Assembly: GCA_007695355.1 (NCBI GenBank)
Contig: REDX01000176.1
Location: forward strand, 1 to 60,021
DNA from: Planctomycetota bacterium
Lineage (GTDB): Bacteria > Planctomycetota > UBA11346
DNA: 60,021 bases
Direction of reading: 5' to 3'
The number at the start of each line of letters is the position of its first letter. Within the stretch, counting starts at the first letter, position 1. The position numbers and the translations under genes are program-made. Shown here one piece after another: positions 18,452-27,608 of this stretch. Below the pieces are notes generated by a model. It was given only the letters and a program-made list of their open reading frames with translations. It was not told the DNA's origin and searched no databases.

Positions 18452-19198
18452 TTACATCCCCCCACCAGCGAAACGCTGGCTGCGGGCGAGCATAAATTCG
18501 ACACCACCGCCAGCGGAATCCACGCCCTGTGCTGGAATACGCCCTGATATGGCAATGATTCCTGGATCGACACCGTGCCGTTCAACCAATCGCGCTGCAG
18601 TGCTCACAGCGCGGTCCAAGGCCAAGCTCATGGCATCCTCATTGCGCTGCTGCAGTAGGGCAAGCTCATCAGCGCCAACCAAGCCCACCACCACCAGACG
18701 ATAGGGAATAAACTCCACCGCATCAGCCACCCGCGGAAGTCGAGGAAAGCTTTCCCCGGTCATATCCCGCTGGCCGGGCTCAAAGCGGATGGCATCACGC
18801 AAGGTTAATCGATACCCGGAAGCGATGCGGTCCCAATCGATGGTTTGTCCACTTTGATCGCGCAATTGCTGCAGATCGCGATTCGGTTCATTATCTTCCA
18901 GGGGGCGAAAGCGCGGCATAAGCGCCGGGGCATGGGGATTGAACATATCGCGCCCCTGCCGGGTTGGATTCGGGGGAACCCAGGTTTCCCGATCGTCCAT
19001 TTCCGCAGGCCGGGCAAAAACAATACCGAATGCCGCCTGAATCGACCCCCGCAGCTCAAACAGTTTTTCAATGCGCGGCGTCGAAAAGGTCAACAAAAGG
19101 ACAAAGAAGGTTAGCAGAAGCGACATGAGATCGCTGAAGGTTACGACCCATTCGGGGGTTTTGGGGCCGCCGGCCACTGGACGTTTGGTCTTGGCCAT
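18452..19198 (-). CDS. motB: MotB-like stator protein, first copy
   Basis: Stator B subunit with the helix TFSDLMSLLLTFFVLLLTFS; the Asp at about residue 23 is the expected proton carrier. The 248-residue product has a divergent C-terminal OmpA-like domain (EDAMSLALDRAVSTAARLVE followed by ISGRIPAQG). Sequence similarity to the neighbouring copy is clear in the helix but low beyond it, so the two are old paralogues rather than a recent duplication. Nine bp after motA and two bp before the second copy. Whether they form mixed stators with MotA is unknown. Confidence 0.86.
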   Translation of the reverse strand: MAKTKRPVAGGPKTPEWVVTFSDLMSLLLTFFVLLLTFSTPRIEKLFELRGSIQAAFGIVFARPAEMDDRETWVPPNPTRQGRDMFNPHAPALMPRFRPLEDNEPNRDLQQLRDQSGQTIDWDRIASGYRLTLRDAIRFEPGQRDMTGESFPRLPRVADAVEFIPYRLVVVGLVGADELALLQQRNEDAMSLALDRAVSTAARLVERHGVDPGIIAISGRIPAQGVDSAGGGVEFMLARSQRFAGGGM

Positions 19199-19207
19199 GA
19201 CAGCCGC

Positions 19208-19966
19208 CTACTCCGCCGTCTGGCGTTGCTTCGGGGCGAGGAAGCCGCTGAGTCGCTCACGAATGACATTGGGGTTTTCACCAGCCTGGATCGCCAGTAC
19301 CCCTTCAATCATAATCTCACGGCTCAAGGTTTCCTCGGTATTGCGCGCCGCCAATTTTCCAGCTAATGGGATCATAAATAGATTGGCGAATAGGGCACCG
19401 TAAAAAGTCGTGATCAAAGCCACCGCCATACCAGGACCCAACTGACTCGGATCGTCAAGGTTTTGCAGCATCAGCACCAAACCAACCAGCGTACCGATCA
19501 TGCCGAAAGCTGGTAGATAGGCGCCAAGGTTATCAACCACGCCCTTGCCATAGGCATGACGCTGGGACATCTGCTCAAGCTCAATGGTGAGGATCGATCG
19601 AACGCTATCCGGAGCCACGCCGTCGATAATCATTTGGGTGCCGCGCAGCAAAAAGGGATCTTCAAGGCTTTGTAATTTTTCCTCTAAGGCCAATAAACCA
19701 TCGCGCCGGGCCACGGTCGCAAAATCTACCATATGCGCTATGATCTCATTGAGATTAATGGGCTTCGTCGAAAAGGTTTTACGCACCACGCCCAAAACCG
19801 CCAAGACCGTGCTGAGCGGATAAGTAATTAAGAGAGCTGCCGTGGTTCCACCTACCACCATGACCACTGCCGGTATATTAATGAAATATTGAAGGTTTTC
19901 CGGACCAATCGCCATGAGGATCAGGACCGTGCCAAGAACCATACCAATGAGGGTTGCAATATCCAT
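19208..19966 (-). CDS. motA: Flagellar motor stator protein MotA
   Basis: Four-helix inner-membrane stator subunit that couples ion flow to torque on FliG. 252 residues, normal length. Recognisable blocks are IGMVLGTVLILMAIGP (TM1), VARRDGLLALEEKL in the cytoplasmic loop with the charged residues that contact FliG, YLPAFGMIGTLVGLVLML (TM3 with the conserved Pro) and MAVALITTFYGALFANL (TM4). Lies between flbD and the two motB-like genes. Confidence 0.96.
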   Translation of the reverse strand: MDIATLIGMVLGTVLILMAIGPENLQYFINIPAVVMVVGGTTAALLITYPLSTVLAVLGVVRKTFSTKPINLNEIIAHMVDFATVARRDGLLALEEKLQSLEDPFLLRGTQMIIDGVAPDSVRSILTIELEQMSQRHAYGKGVVDNLGAYLPAFGMIGTLVGLVLMLQNLDDPSQLGPGMAVALITTFYGALFANLFMIPLAGKLAARNTEETLSREIMIEGVLAIQAGENPNVIRERLSGFLAPKQRQTAE

Positions 19967-19972
19967 GGCGGC

Positions 19973-20191
19973 TTAGCTTCCTTTCAAATCCGCCGCCTTG
20001 CTCGGCAGCGGTCCATGGATGAGTCGATGCCAAATCAGCATCGCTTTGCGTATCTCGTCTGGAGTTTCACGCACATACAGCTGCTTGCCATTGGCCAAGG
20101 TAACCCGGGTATCTGGACTGCGGTCAAGGCTTTCAATGTGCTGGGCATTGAGGAAGAACTCCTCGCCGCTGAGCCGATGCAGGGTAATCAT
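19973..20191 (-). CDS. flbD: FlbD-family small flagellar protein
   Basis: 72-residue protein starting MITLHRLSGEEFFLNAQHIE and continuing DTRVTLANGKQLYVRETPDE, the pattern of the small FlbD family (not the Caulobacter sigma-54 activator of the same name) that precedes motA in spirochaetes and Firmicutes. Function not established; probably a regulatory or assembly factor. ATGA overlap with the upstream motE-like gene. Confidence 0.9.
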   Translation of the reverse strand: MITLHRLSGEEFFLNAQHIESLDRSPDTRVTLANGKQLYVRETPDEIRKAMLIWHRLIHGPLPSKAADLKGS

Positions 20192-21180
20192 AAACGGCGG
20201 CCTCCATTACCAGCACCATTGCCAGTATCGGCACGATTCATTAAGCGCTGTACCTCCAACTCCCGGGGATCGTCACGCCGTCGCAGAGTGGTGAGAATGT
20301 CTGCTACCAAGCGCGGACTTTCCCCCTGCATGGCGATGAGAATGGCCGCCACCTCGGCAGCGGTGGATTGTTGGAGTTGATTAAGCACCGCTTCGGCAGA
20401 CATAAAGCCGTAGAGGGTGGCCAGTCGCTGGATCTGAGAACCGGTTTCCCCTTCCGGATCCAGGCGCAGGAGGGCCTGGTGAATCGCCAGGCTCATGCCC
20501 GGATGATCGAGATCCCGTGCCGCCAAGGCGAGCACCGAAGCCGCCCGCCGCTGCTGCATAAAGGTAAGGATGCGGGCAATTTCATCCGCTTCCATCTGCC
20601 GCAATTGTAACCAGGCATCATTGCGCATAGCTTCATAAACTTGCGCCAGTTCGCGATAGCGCCGCTGCTCGTGTTCATTCAGGGCGCGGATGGCTTGGAG
20701 ATTCTCCACCTGGGCCCGGGCAAAGCGCTCATGATCGGCGCGGATTTCCCGCCGTTCTTCCTCAATTCGACGCTTATCTTCTTCGATCTGCCGCTGTACC
20801 CGCATAAGATCAGCCCGGGCGAGTCGAATTTCGGCGTCCTCGCGCTGCATATTGGCCCGCAAATCATCTACCGCCGCCTGCTTGGCCCGTAACTCTTCCA
20901 CCAATTGGCGAATTTGCCCACGCCCTAGCTGATCAGCCAACTCGCTGGTGAGACGTTCCATATCGATGCTGGATGGCGGAGCGAGGCGAGGTGGCTCGGC
21001 GGCGCGCGCCGCGGCATCCTGCAAAAGCTGGCGCTCACGGGGCGAGAGCAGGGCGTTACGGGCCCCATCGCGCCAATCTTCATTGGCGCTCAGCAGTAGC
21101 AGCAAAGCCAACAATCCACCTGCGAGAAGCATGCCGAGCAGGGCCATGGCAAAGATAAAGGTGCGAACAAATCCGTTCAC
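20188..21180 (-). CDS. MotE-like membrane-anchored coiled-coil protein with MgtE-N-type repeats
   Basis: 330 residues: one N-terminal membrane helix (FVRTFIFAMALLGMLLAGGL), a long charged coiled coil (about residues 90-190, QIEEDKRRIEEERREIRAD), then two helical repeats of the MgtE-N/FliG-like kind (DEIARILTFMQQRRAASVLA and STAAEVAAILIAMQGE). MgtE-N-domain proteins at this place between fliJ and flbD/motA are known as MotE-type chaperones needed for stator function. This one is longer than typical (about 180-200). Both ends overlap neighbours by ATGA junctions (fliJ upstream, flbD downstream). Confidence 0.75.
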   Translation of the reverse strand: MNGFVRTFIFAMALLGMLLAGGLLALLLLLSANEDWRDGARNALLSPRERQLLQDAAARAAEPPRLAPPSSIDMERLTSELADQLGRGQIRQLVEELRAKQAAVDDLRANMQREDAEIRLARADLMRVQRQIEEDKRRIEEERREIRADHERFARAQVENLQAIRALNEHEQRRYRELAQVYEAMRNDAWLQLRQMEADEIARILTFMQQRRAASVLALAARDLDHPGMSLAIHQALLRLDPEGETGSQIQRLATLYGFMSAEAVLNQLQQSTAAEVAAILIAMQGESPRLVADILTTLRRRDDPRELEVQRLMNRADTGNGAGNGGRRL

Positions 21181-21650
21181 GACAGGGCCTCACTGTGGTA
21201 TTCGGCAACGGAGGAAGGGTTTTCCTCCAACTCTTTACCTTCATGCAAATACCATGCCCGAACTGCTGAATCGAGAATACTTCCGTCTTGCCGTGCCTGC
21301 AGCTTCGCCCGGTGAGCTCGCTGCTGCCGCGCATCCACCGTTTCCAAGGAGCGGCGCCGGCGCCATAAAGCGACGAGTTGGGTCTGAATGTTCGATCGGC
21401 GCTGCTCTATTTCCGCCATCCGCGTCGCTAAGAGTTGATCCCGTTGCTGGCAGCTGGCGGTAAAAATCAGTAACTGCTCATGCAATTGTGGCGGGCATGA
21501 GACAGCCGATTGGGCCACCTGCTGAGCCAAGGTCTGGCGGTCTGTGGCAAGGCGGGATAATTCAGCATCGCAGTCAACGAGTAAGGCTCGTTGATCATCT
21601 TCTTGCCGCCGCAAATGGCGAATGAGAACGGAAAAGCGACCTGCACTCAT
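21177..21650 (-). CDS. fliJ: Flagellar export chaperone FliJ-like protein
   Basis: 157-residue helical protein (MSAGRFSVLIRHLRRQEDDQ, then repeated Gln/Arg-rich coiled coil such as LATRMAEIEQRRSNIQTQLV). Size, coiled-coil character and position directly after the ATPase gene fit FliJ, the central stalk-like component of the type III export ATPase. Sequence alone is weakly conserved in this family. ATGA overlaps join it to fliI and to the motE-like gene. Confidence 0.8.
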   Translation of the reverse strand: MSAGRFSVLIRHLRRQEDDQRALLVDCDAELSRLATDRQTLAQQVAQSAVSCPPQLHEQLLIFTASCQQRDQLLATRMAEIEQRRSNIQTQLVALWRRRRSLETVDARQQRAHRAKLQARQDGSILDSAVRAWYLHEGKELEENPSSVAEYHSEALS

Positions 21651-22966
21651 GCTTGGCCTCCACCCTGCCGCAGAAGCTCATGCAACGTGGCGACTGAACT
21701 CGCGCGACCTTGTTGGGTCCCAATCGGCTGACGGATAAAATCGACAAGTCCCGGATAAAGTGCCAGACAACGGTCCAACTGCGGATCAGCCCCCCTTTGA
21801 TAGGCGCCGATTTCCACCAGCTCGCGAATACGCTGGTATTCCCCCCAGATCTCACGGGCTTGCAGACAGTCGGCATATTCATCTGCCGAAACCAAATCGA
21901 CGATCAGCCGCGATACTGAAAGGGTGGGATCAATGGCGGGGTAGATGGCTCGGCCGGCCATTTCCCGTGAAAGGAAAAGGTGCCCATCGAGAATCGCTCG
22001 CACATTATCAGCCACCGGCTCGCTTTCATCATCGCCATCGACGAGAACCGTATAGATGCCGGTAATACTGCCGCGATCCGCGGTGCCCGCACGCTCTAGT
22101 AAGCGGGGCAGTGAGGCAAATACGCTGGGGGGATAGCCGCGCACCGTGGGCGGTTCGCCAGCCGCCAGCCCAAGCTCGCGCCCGGCATGGCAAAAGCGGG
22201 TCAAGCTATCCATCATCAATAGGACATCGCGGCCACTGTCGCGGAAATATTCAGCGATGGCGTGGGCGGTATAGGCCGCCGTTTGGCGCTCTACCGCCGG
22301 TCGGTCTGAGGTCGCAATAATCACCACCGAACGGGCAAGACCCTCGGGGCCAAGGATCTGCCGGACGAATTCACCGATTTCCCGACCGCGTTCACCGATC
22401 AATGCGATGACATTGACATCGGCCCGGGCAAACTTTGCAAACTCCCCCATCAACACCGACTTGCCGACTCCAGAACCGGCAAAAATCCCCATGCGCTGCC
22501 CCTTGCCCAGGGTAAACAGGGTATCAACGGCTTTAATCCCGGTTTCTAAAATGGTGGAAATAGGGCTGCGGGTGAGGGGATCTGGGGGCGCGGTATGAAT
22601 GCCTCGCCTGCCCTGAGGCGGGATGGCTGGGCCCTGATCCACCGGGCGACCAAGGCAGTCAACCACCCGGCCGATTAAATGTTCGCCAACCTGAACTTCC
22701 AATCCGCGTCCGGTGGCCTCTACCACATCCCCAGGACGAATGCCATCGACATGGCCAAGGGGCTGAAGAATAAGTTCGCCCTCGCGAAATCCCGTTACCA
22801 GGGCGAGATGCTGATGGCCCCCGGAATGAATGTGACACAACTCGCCCACGGCCACTGCCGGCCCGGAAGCGGTCACGGCCAAACCGATCAAACGGCGCAC
22901 CACGCCTTCACGGCGGATAACCGGGGCCTCAGCAAGCATCTGGTGATAGGCATCAAGCTGCACCAT
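21647..22966 (-). CDS. fliI: Flagellum-specific export ATPase FliI
   Basis: Hexameric ATPase of the flagellar type III secretion system. About 439 residues with Walker A AGSGVGKSVLMGEF, the family block LIGERGREIGEFV, Walker B DVLLMMDSLTRFCHAGRE and PPTVRGYPPSVFA. ATG 22966 (MVQLDAYHQML) is chosen because it sits 10 bp after the fliH stop with GAGGG upstream; an in-frame TTG at 22996 would add ten residues and overlap fliH. Confidence 0.96.
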   Translation of the reverse strand: MVQLDAYHQMLAEAPVIRREGVVRRLIGLAVTASGPAVAVGELCHIHSGGHQHLALVTGFREGELILQPLGHVDGIRPGDVVEATGRGLEVQVGEHLIGRVVDCLGRPVDQGPAIPPQGRRGIHTAPPDPLTRSPISTILETGIKAVDTLFTLGKGQRMGIFAGSGVGKSVLMGEFAKFARADVNVIALIGERGREIGEFVRQILGPEGLARSVVIIATSDRPAVERQTAAYTAHAIAEYFRDSGRDVLLMMDSLTRFCHAGRELGLAAGEPPTVRGYPPSVFASLPRLLERAGTADRGSITGIYTVLVDGDDESEPVADNVRAILDGHLFLSREMAGRAIYPAIDPTLSVSRLIVDLVSADEYADCLQAREIWGEYQRIRELVEIGAYQRGADPQLDRCLALYPGLVDFIRQPIGTQQGRASSVATLHELLRQGGGQA

Positions 22967-22976
22967 GGGGATGCCC

Positions 22977-23723
22977 TCAAGCCTCGCCGCGATCAATCGG
23001 CGGGGGTGCCAGCTGATGGCTCAGGTCTTGGGCCGGAGCAGCCGCCAACAGGTAATTACTCACCCGCTTCCAGGCCCCTGGCAAACCCGGGTCGATCACC
23101 GTACCCCCGGATTCGATGCGACATTCGCCAAGCTTTAAGACCGGGTCTGCTTCGATGCGCGGCATCTCAATTGGCTGCGCAAGGTTCTGCATTGCCGCTA
23201 AGAGCTGTTCCTGCGCCTTGGCTGCGGTGTCGGGATCAAGGCGGATAGACAAACCTCGGCGCGCCGGTAAATCGGCGAGCGCCTGGGCCAATACCGGGCC
23301 CAGCCAAGCTGCCGAGTCGGCCTCGACTTCCTTGGCTAAAATCTGGCCAGCAATCGCCAGCGCCAGGCGCAAGGCCTCTCCCTCAGCAGCCCGCAGACTG
23401 GCATTGCGTAGATCGCCCAACTCCGTCTCAATGTTAGCCAGGGTGCTCAGGATAAGGCCCCAGCGCTCGGCGTATTCAGCACGCAGGGCTTCTTCGGCTT
23501 TCGCCAAAGCCTCTTCGGCTGCCTTGGCTTTAGCCGTAGCGGATGCAACCTGCTCTGCCATCTCGGCCTGCACTTCGGCGCGGGCGCGTTCGTAGGCTTG
23601 CTGCTCGGCAGTCTCCACACGGCGTTCCCAGGCCGCAAGGGATCGCTCGACGGCTGGATTGGCCAATCGAACCGCTTGCCCAGCCACCTTGCCTGGCCCA
23701 GTTTGGGAACGGATAATCGCCAT
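22977..23723 (-). CDS. fliH: Flagellar assembly protein FliH
   Basis: Regulator and peripheral stalk of the FliI ATPase. 248 residues: N-terminal stretch, a very Ala/Glu-rich coiled coil (about residues 35-85, AKAKAAEEALAKAEEALRAE), then the C-terminal FliH/HrpE domain (ALRLALAIAGQILAKEVEAD and LKLGECRIESGGTVIDPGL, the latter strongly conserved). ATG overlaps the fliG stop by one base (TAATG). Confidence 0.92.
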   Translation of the reverse strand: MAIIRSQTGPGKVAGQAVRLANPAVERSLAAWERRVETAEQQAYERARAEVQAEMAEQVASATAKAKAAEEALAKAEEALRAEYAERWGLILSTLANIETELGDLRNASLRAAEGEALRLALAIAGQILAKEVEADSAAWLGPVLAQALADLPARRGLSIRLDPDTAAKAQEQLLAAMQNLAQPIEMPRIEADPVLKLGECRIESGGTVIDPGLPGAWKRVSNYLLAAAPAQDLSHQLAPPPIDRGEA

Positions 23724-24760
23724 TAGACCATAACCTCGCCACCACCGCGGCTAATGACAATGTCGCCCCGTTCCTCCATTTCACGAACCTGATCAAGAAT
23801 ACGCTTTTGTGCTTCCTCGACATCGGAGAGGGAACGCGGGCCCATAAACTCCAGCTCATCGAGAATCGCCTCACGGGCGCGTTGGGAGAGATTGCCGAGC
23901 AGCTTATCCTTGACTTCAGGAGCTGCAGTTTTGAGCGACAAGGTGAGATCGGCCTTGTCCACCTCGCCAAGGATTTTCTGCATGGTGCGATCGTCGATGC
24001 GTACCAGATCTTCGAAGACAAACATCAATGCCTGAATTTCAGCGGCGGCGGAGGGGAGATCTTTGGTCATCTTGTCCATCACCGATTTTGCCACCGAAGG
24101 CTCGGCGAAATTGAGCATCTGAGCAATCGTCTTATAGCGTCGCTCAGCTGCCGAATCGGTGCTTTGACGGGCCATCTCGTAGGCCCGTACTTCAAGCATA
24201 TTATCGACCTGCCGCACCAAATCGATGGGCAGCTCATCAGTTGTCGCAATGCGCCGTATAACCTCGTAGCGTGGCTCCTCATCCATGCTTTTCAGCACAT
24301 CAATCGCCACTTCTGGGGGCAGATGGGTAACCACCAGGGCAACCACCTGAGGATGCTCGCCCTTCAGCATCGAACTTACTTGGCGGTGATTGAGATTGCG
24401 CAAAGACTTGAATGGTTCGGAATCACGGCTCGCCGAACGAATGCGCGATATTAAAACCCGTGCCTTCTCTCGCCCCAGGGCCTTTTCAAGCAATTGTTCC
24501 AGCATCGGCTCTACCTGCATGGTGCCGGTGCCCACCTGCTTGCGATAGGCCTCAATAACCCGTTCCATTTCGTCGCCGCTAATCGTGCCCATGCGGCTCA
24601 TCTCTTCTGAGATCGACGCAACCTCGCCATCGCTGAGGTTGCGCATCACCGAAGCGGCGGTTTCTGGGTCTAGGGTCAATAGGAGGGCAGCAGCCCGCCG
24701 TGGCCCCGGCATGCCTGCTAAGTATTGATCCGCTCCCTCTGGCTTGACGACATCACTCAT
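23723..24760 (-). CDS. fliG: Flagellar motor switch protein FliG
   Basis: Rotor protein that interacts with MotA to generate torque. 345 residues, standard length. N-terminal PGPRRAAALLLTLDPETAAS binds FliF; the middle domain has the EHPQ motif (LKGEHPQVVALVVTHL); the C-terminal domain MFVFEDLVRIDDRTMQKIL and LTLSLKTAAPEVKDKLL carries the charged ridge that meets the stator. Its start lies within the end of fliF (eight-base overlap). Confidence 0.97.
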   Translation of the reverse strand: MSDVVKPEGADQYLAGMPGPRRAAALLLTLDPETAASVMRNLSDGEVASISEEMSRMGTISGDEMERVIEAYRKQVGTGTMQVEPMLEQLLEKALGREKARVLISRIRSASRDSEPFKSLRNLNHRQVSSMLKGEHPQVVALVVTHLPPEVAIDVLKSMDEEPRYEVIRRIATTDELPIDLVRQVDNMLEVRAYEMARQSTDSAAERRYKTIAQMLNFAEPSVAKSVMDKMTKDLPSAAAEIQALMFVFEDLVRIDDRTMQKILGEVDKADLTLSLKTAAPEVKDKLLGNLSQRAREAILDELEFMGPRSLSDVEEAQKRILDQVREMEERGDIVISRGGGEVMV

Positions 24761-26417
24761 GGAGCCACGCCTTCACCACCTGGGCTGCGGTATCAGGATC
24801 ATTGGCAACCTGGGCCAAAAGGTGACCCCGCATCTCATCGCGGCGCTGGCGGTTATCCTCTTCCCCGGATACCATGCTTCTGCGTTTCAGTTTTTCTTCT
24901 TCGGCTCGACGGCGAGCCTCCTCTTCTTCACGGCGTCGCCGCGCCTCCGCTTCAATACCGGCCTGGGCCCGTTTCAGTTGCCCGCGGGCAATGAGGAGAA
25001 GCCCAAGGGCTACCACAGCAGCCAAAATCCACGATCCCCATTGACGAAGCTGGTCTTCTTCAAAACCCGTACCAAGAAAGCCAGCCGCCCGCGGCAATTC
25101 GTCGAAGTCGCTGATCACCGGCTGTACCGACGCCAGCGATACCGAGAAACGATCTTCGACATTGCCATCGGGATCCATGGTCTGTTGTGATCCGCGGGCA
25201 GCAGCAAAGCCGATGGCGTCCAATACGGCTTGACGGAAGACCTCTTTTTGCTGATCGCTATAATCCTGGAAAACCACCCGTGTTTCACCGGTGGGATTGC
25301 CCTGGTCATCGAGCACTGGCTCTACGCGACGTTGTTGATCAACGACAATGGAGACGGTCATACCGCGAATGCGACCCACCTGATCTTCCACCGTGGTATT
25401 TTCCTTCGAACCCGCCCGTTTAATGTGCTCGTCCTCCATCGACTCCGTCGCCATCATTGGCTCGGCTGCATTATTCGCCATATCACCTTCGACATTGGGC
25501 TGGGTCCCGGCAACGCCTCCACGCCGAGGAATCGGTGTTGCCGATTCGCGGGTGGTGGTACGAGTCTCAATAACCACCGGATCAAAGACCCGGCTAGTAG
25601 CCTGGGAACGACGGGTAAAATCAAGATCCAAGGAAAGGGACACCGTGCCACGACCCGGGCCAACCAAGCGATCCAATTGCCGCTGGGCCTTTTCCACCAG
25701 CTGCTGTTCCATGGCCAAGGTCAACTCAAAGTTAGATCCAGCGCGCATGGCCAAGGGATCCTCGTCGGGCCGAGACAAAAGGCCCTGGTCATCCATCACC
25801 TGCACCCGATCCGGGCGGGCACCTTCGACCGCTGCCGCTGCTAGGTGGGTGATACCATGGATCTGACGCTCGCTTAAGCGACGCCCGGAACGCATACTCA
25901 ATTTTACCGAGATCGCCGGCTCGGCTTCATCGCGGATAAACGGTGAGGGCTGGGGGCGGGAAATAATCACCCGCGCATTGCCCACCCCCTGCAATTCGCG
26001 GAAGCTACGCTCAAGTTCACCGGCCACGGCACGGTCATACATGCGCATTTCCATATGATTGGATTGGCCAAAGCGGCTCTGGTCGAGCAGCTTAAAGCCG
26101 GCCGAATCGCCATCGATCATATCCAATTCCGCGAGTTCATTGCGCAAAGCGTAAACGTCCCGGGCCGGCACCAGAATGGTGCGTTCACGATCCGTAATGC
26201 GATGGGAGATATTTTGTGATTGCAGATAGGCGACAATTTCGGCGGTACGAGCACTAGATAAATCCGTGGCCAAAACGCGCCAAGTTGGACGCGAGGCACC
26301 GTAGACAACAAATATAATGAGGCCAATGAATACGCTAGAGATCAGCACCATGGAAATGCGCTGCGGCAATTCCATCGCATCCCAAATCGCCTTCATTTGT
26401 TCCAAAATCTTCTGCAT
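24753..26417 (-). CDS. fliF: Flagellar MS-ring protein FliF
   Basis: Inner-membrane ring on which the flagellum is built. 554 residues from ATG 26417 (MQKILEQMKAIWDAM), chosen because GAGGAG lies about ten bases upstream; an in-frame TTG seven codons earlier is less likely. First membrane helix ISMVLISSVFIGLIIFVVYG, ring-building motif domains (RNELAELDMIDGDSAGF, ELQGVGNARVIISRPQPSPF), second helix WGSWILAAVVALGLLLIA, and a cytoplasmic tail with a highly charged stretch ending VKAWLHE, which binds FliG. Confidence 0.96.
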   Translation of the reverse strand: MQKILEQMKAIWDAMELPQRISMVLISSVFIGLIIFVVYGASRPTWRVLATDLSSARTAEIVAYLQSQNISHRITDRERTILVPARDVYALRNELAELDMIDGDSAGFKLLDQSRFGQSNHMEMRMYDRAVAGELERSFRELQGVGNARVIISRPQPSPFIRDEAEPAISVKLSMRSGRRLSERQIHGITHLAAAAVEGARPDRVQVMDDQGLLSRPDEDPLAMRAGSNFELTLAMEQQLVEKAQRQLDRLVGPGRGTVSLSLDLDFTRRSQATSRVFDPVVIETRTTTRESATPIPRRGGVAGTQPNVEGDMANNAAEPMMATESMEDEHIKRAGSKENTTVEDQVGRIRGMTVSIVVDQQRRVEPVLDDQGNPTGETRVVFQDYSDQQKEVFRQAVLDAIGFAAARGSQQTMDPDGNVEDRFSVSLASVQPVISDFDELPRAAGFLGTGFEEDQLRQWGSWILAAVVALGLLLIARGQLKRAQAGIEAEARRRREEEEARRRAEEEKLKRRSMVSGEEDNRQRRDEMRGHLLAQVANDPDTAAQVVKAWLHE

Positions 26418-26500
26418 GGAGAGACTCCTCGTAACCAACTGCTTGCACGGCCTGGCGCATTGCCCACCACAGCTTCCCTAAGCAACGACGATAGTCGCGC

Positions 26501-26824
26501 TTAGAACTGGGTGCGCATCACCTCACGATAGGCCTCGACCACCTTGTTACGTACTTCGGCTGCGAGTTTCAGGGTGAGTTGCGCTTGGTTTTGCGCGATC
26601 ATCAATTGGTGAATATTATCGGTGTCACCGCGTTCCACCGCTTCGATGGCGGAATCAAAACCCTTTTGTGCTTCGTCCACCTGTTGGACGAATCCCTTGA
26701 GCACGTCATTAAAAGAGGCGCCAGCCGCATCTACCCCAGGATTATTGACCGTGACCTTGCTGGGATCGACACCGCTAGCCGGCATCGAGCCCATGATCTG
26801 ACGCATGGGGTCTAACTGTGCCAT
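26501..26824 (-). CDS. fliE: Flagellar hook-basal body protein FliE
   Basis: Adapter between MS ring and rod. 107 residues; the conserved C-terminal half is ASFNDVLKGFVQQVDEAQK and IHQLMIAQNQAQLTLKLAAEVRNKVVEAYREVMR. One-base overlap with the flgC stop; 83 bp separate it from fliF, the largest gap inside the operon. Confidence 0.95.
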   Translation of the reverse strand: MAQLDPMRQIMGSMPASGVDPSKVTVNNPGVDAAGASFNDVLKGFVQQVDEAQKGFDSAIEAVERGDTDNIHQLMIAQNQAQLTLKLAAEVRNKVVEAYREVMRTQF

Positions 26825-27243
26825 CAGGGTTCTCCCAACCGCAGGGCGGTTTCATGCAGGCGCATAAATCCCTTCACCGCATTGGCATTGGAATCAAAGG
26901 CGCGACTGGCAACGATCATATCGGTTAATTCAAGAATGGGATCAATATCCGATTCCACAACGATCCCGGTTACGGGATCGGCGTGGGGATGGTCCGGTTC
27001 ATAACGCTGCGTGTAGCGGGGGCTTTCCACCACTTGCGCTTCAACCCGCCCGGTGGGGTTACCAAAGCGATCAAGAACCTCCTGGAAATGCACCCGTTGC
27101 CGGGCATAGGGAAGACCGTTCTCGAGTTTCTCGGTGGAGCCGGCATGGGCCAAATTCTCCGCCGAAACGGTCATCCGCCGTTGCTCGGCGCTAAGCGCGC
27201 TCTGCGATATATGCATGCCCTCAAAGATGCGATTTAGCGGCAT
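26824..27243 (-). CDS. flgC: Flagellar proximal rod protein FlgC
   Basis: Rod subunit exported through the basal body. 139 residues with the N-terminal rod signature (ALSAEQRRMTVSAENLAHAG) and the C-terminal helix (ELTDMIVASRAFDSNANAVK). The loop YARQRVHFQEVLDRFGNP is normal. Two bp after flgB. Confidence 0.94.
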   Translation of the reverse strand: MPLNRIFEGMHISQSALSAEQRRMTVSAENLAHAGSTEKLENGLPYARQRVHFQEVLDRFGNPTGRVEAQVVESPRYTQRYEPDHPHADPVTGIVVESDIDPILELTDMIVASRAFDSNANAVKGFMRLHETALRLGEP

Positions 27244-27245
27244 GA

Positions 27246-27608
27246 TCAGCCCCCCGGCGAGCGCATGGCGGTGTCGAGCAAACGGCCCTTACCACGCAAT
27301 GCAGCAACATAGGTTTCGTAAAGAATGCGGTTTTGCGCCAGGATGCCCGCCTCCTCGTGTGGGCTCACATTGTTTCCATCGACATCAAAGGAGCCGCTGG
27401 GATTTTCTACCACCTTGGCCTGCACGGCGCGGGCGGCTTGGTTATCACCACGGGCAACCGCCTCGGCAAAGGCCTGATCGAATTCCACCTTGCGGGCGAT
27501 GTAGTTGGGCGTGTTCTGCTGCGCCAAGTTTCCAGCGTGGACCTGGTGGCGAAGCACCGCCACATCCATGAGTTTGGCGAGATTGCGCATGCGGTCATCA
27601 ATAAGCAT
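27246..27608 (-). CDS. flgB: Flagellar proximal rod protein FlgB
   Basis: First gene of the flagellar operon. From ATG 27608 the product is 120 residues (MLIDDRMRNLAKLMDVAVLR), with the rod motif HAGNLAQQNTPNYIARKVEF. An upstream in-frame TTG would give 137 residues, but the family starts near the ATG and GAGGAG lies about ten bases before it. Confidence 0.93.
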   Translation of the reverse strand: MLIDDRMRNLAKLMDVAVLRHQVHAGNLAQQNTPNYIARKVEFDQAFAEAVARGDNQAARAVQAKVVENPSGSFDVDGNNVSPHEEAGILAQNRILYETYVAALRGKGRLLDTAMRSPGG

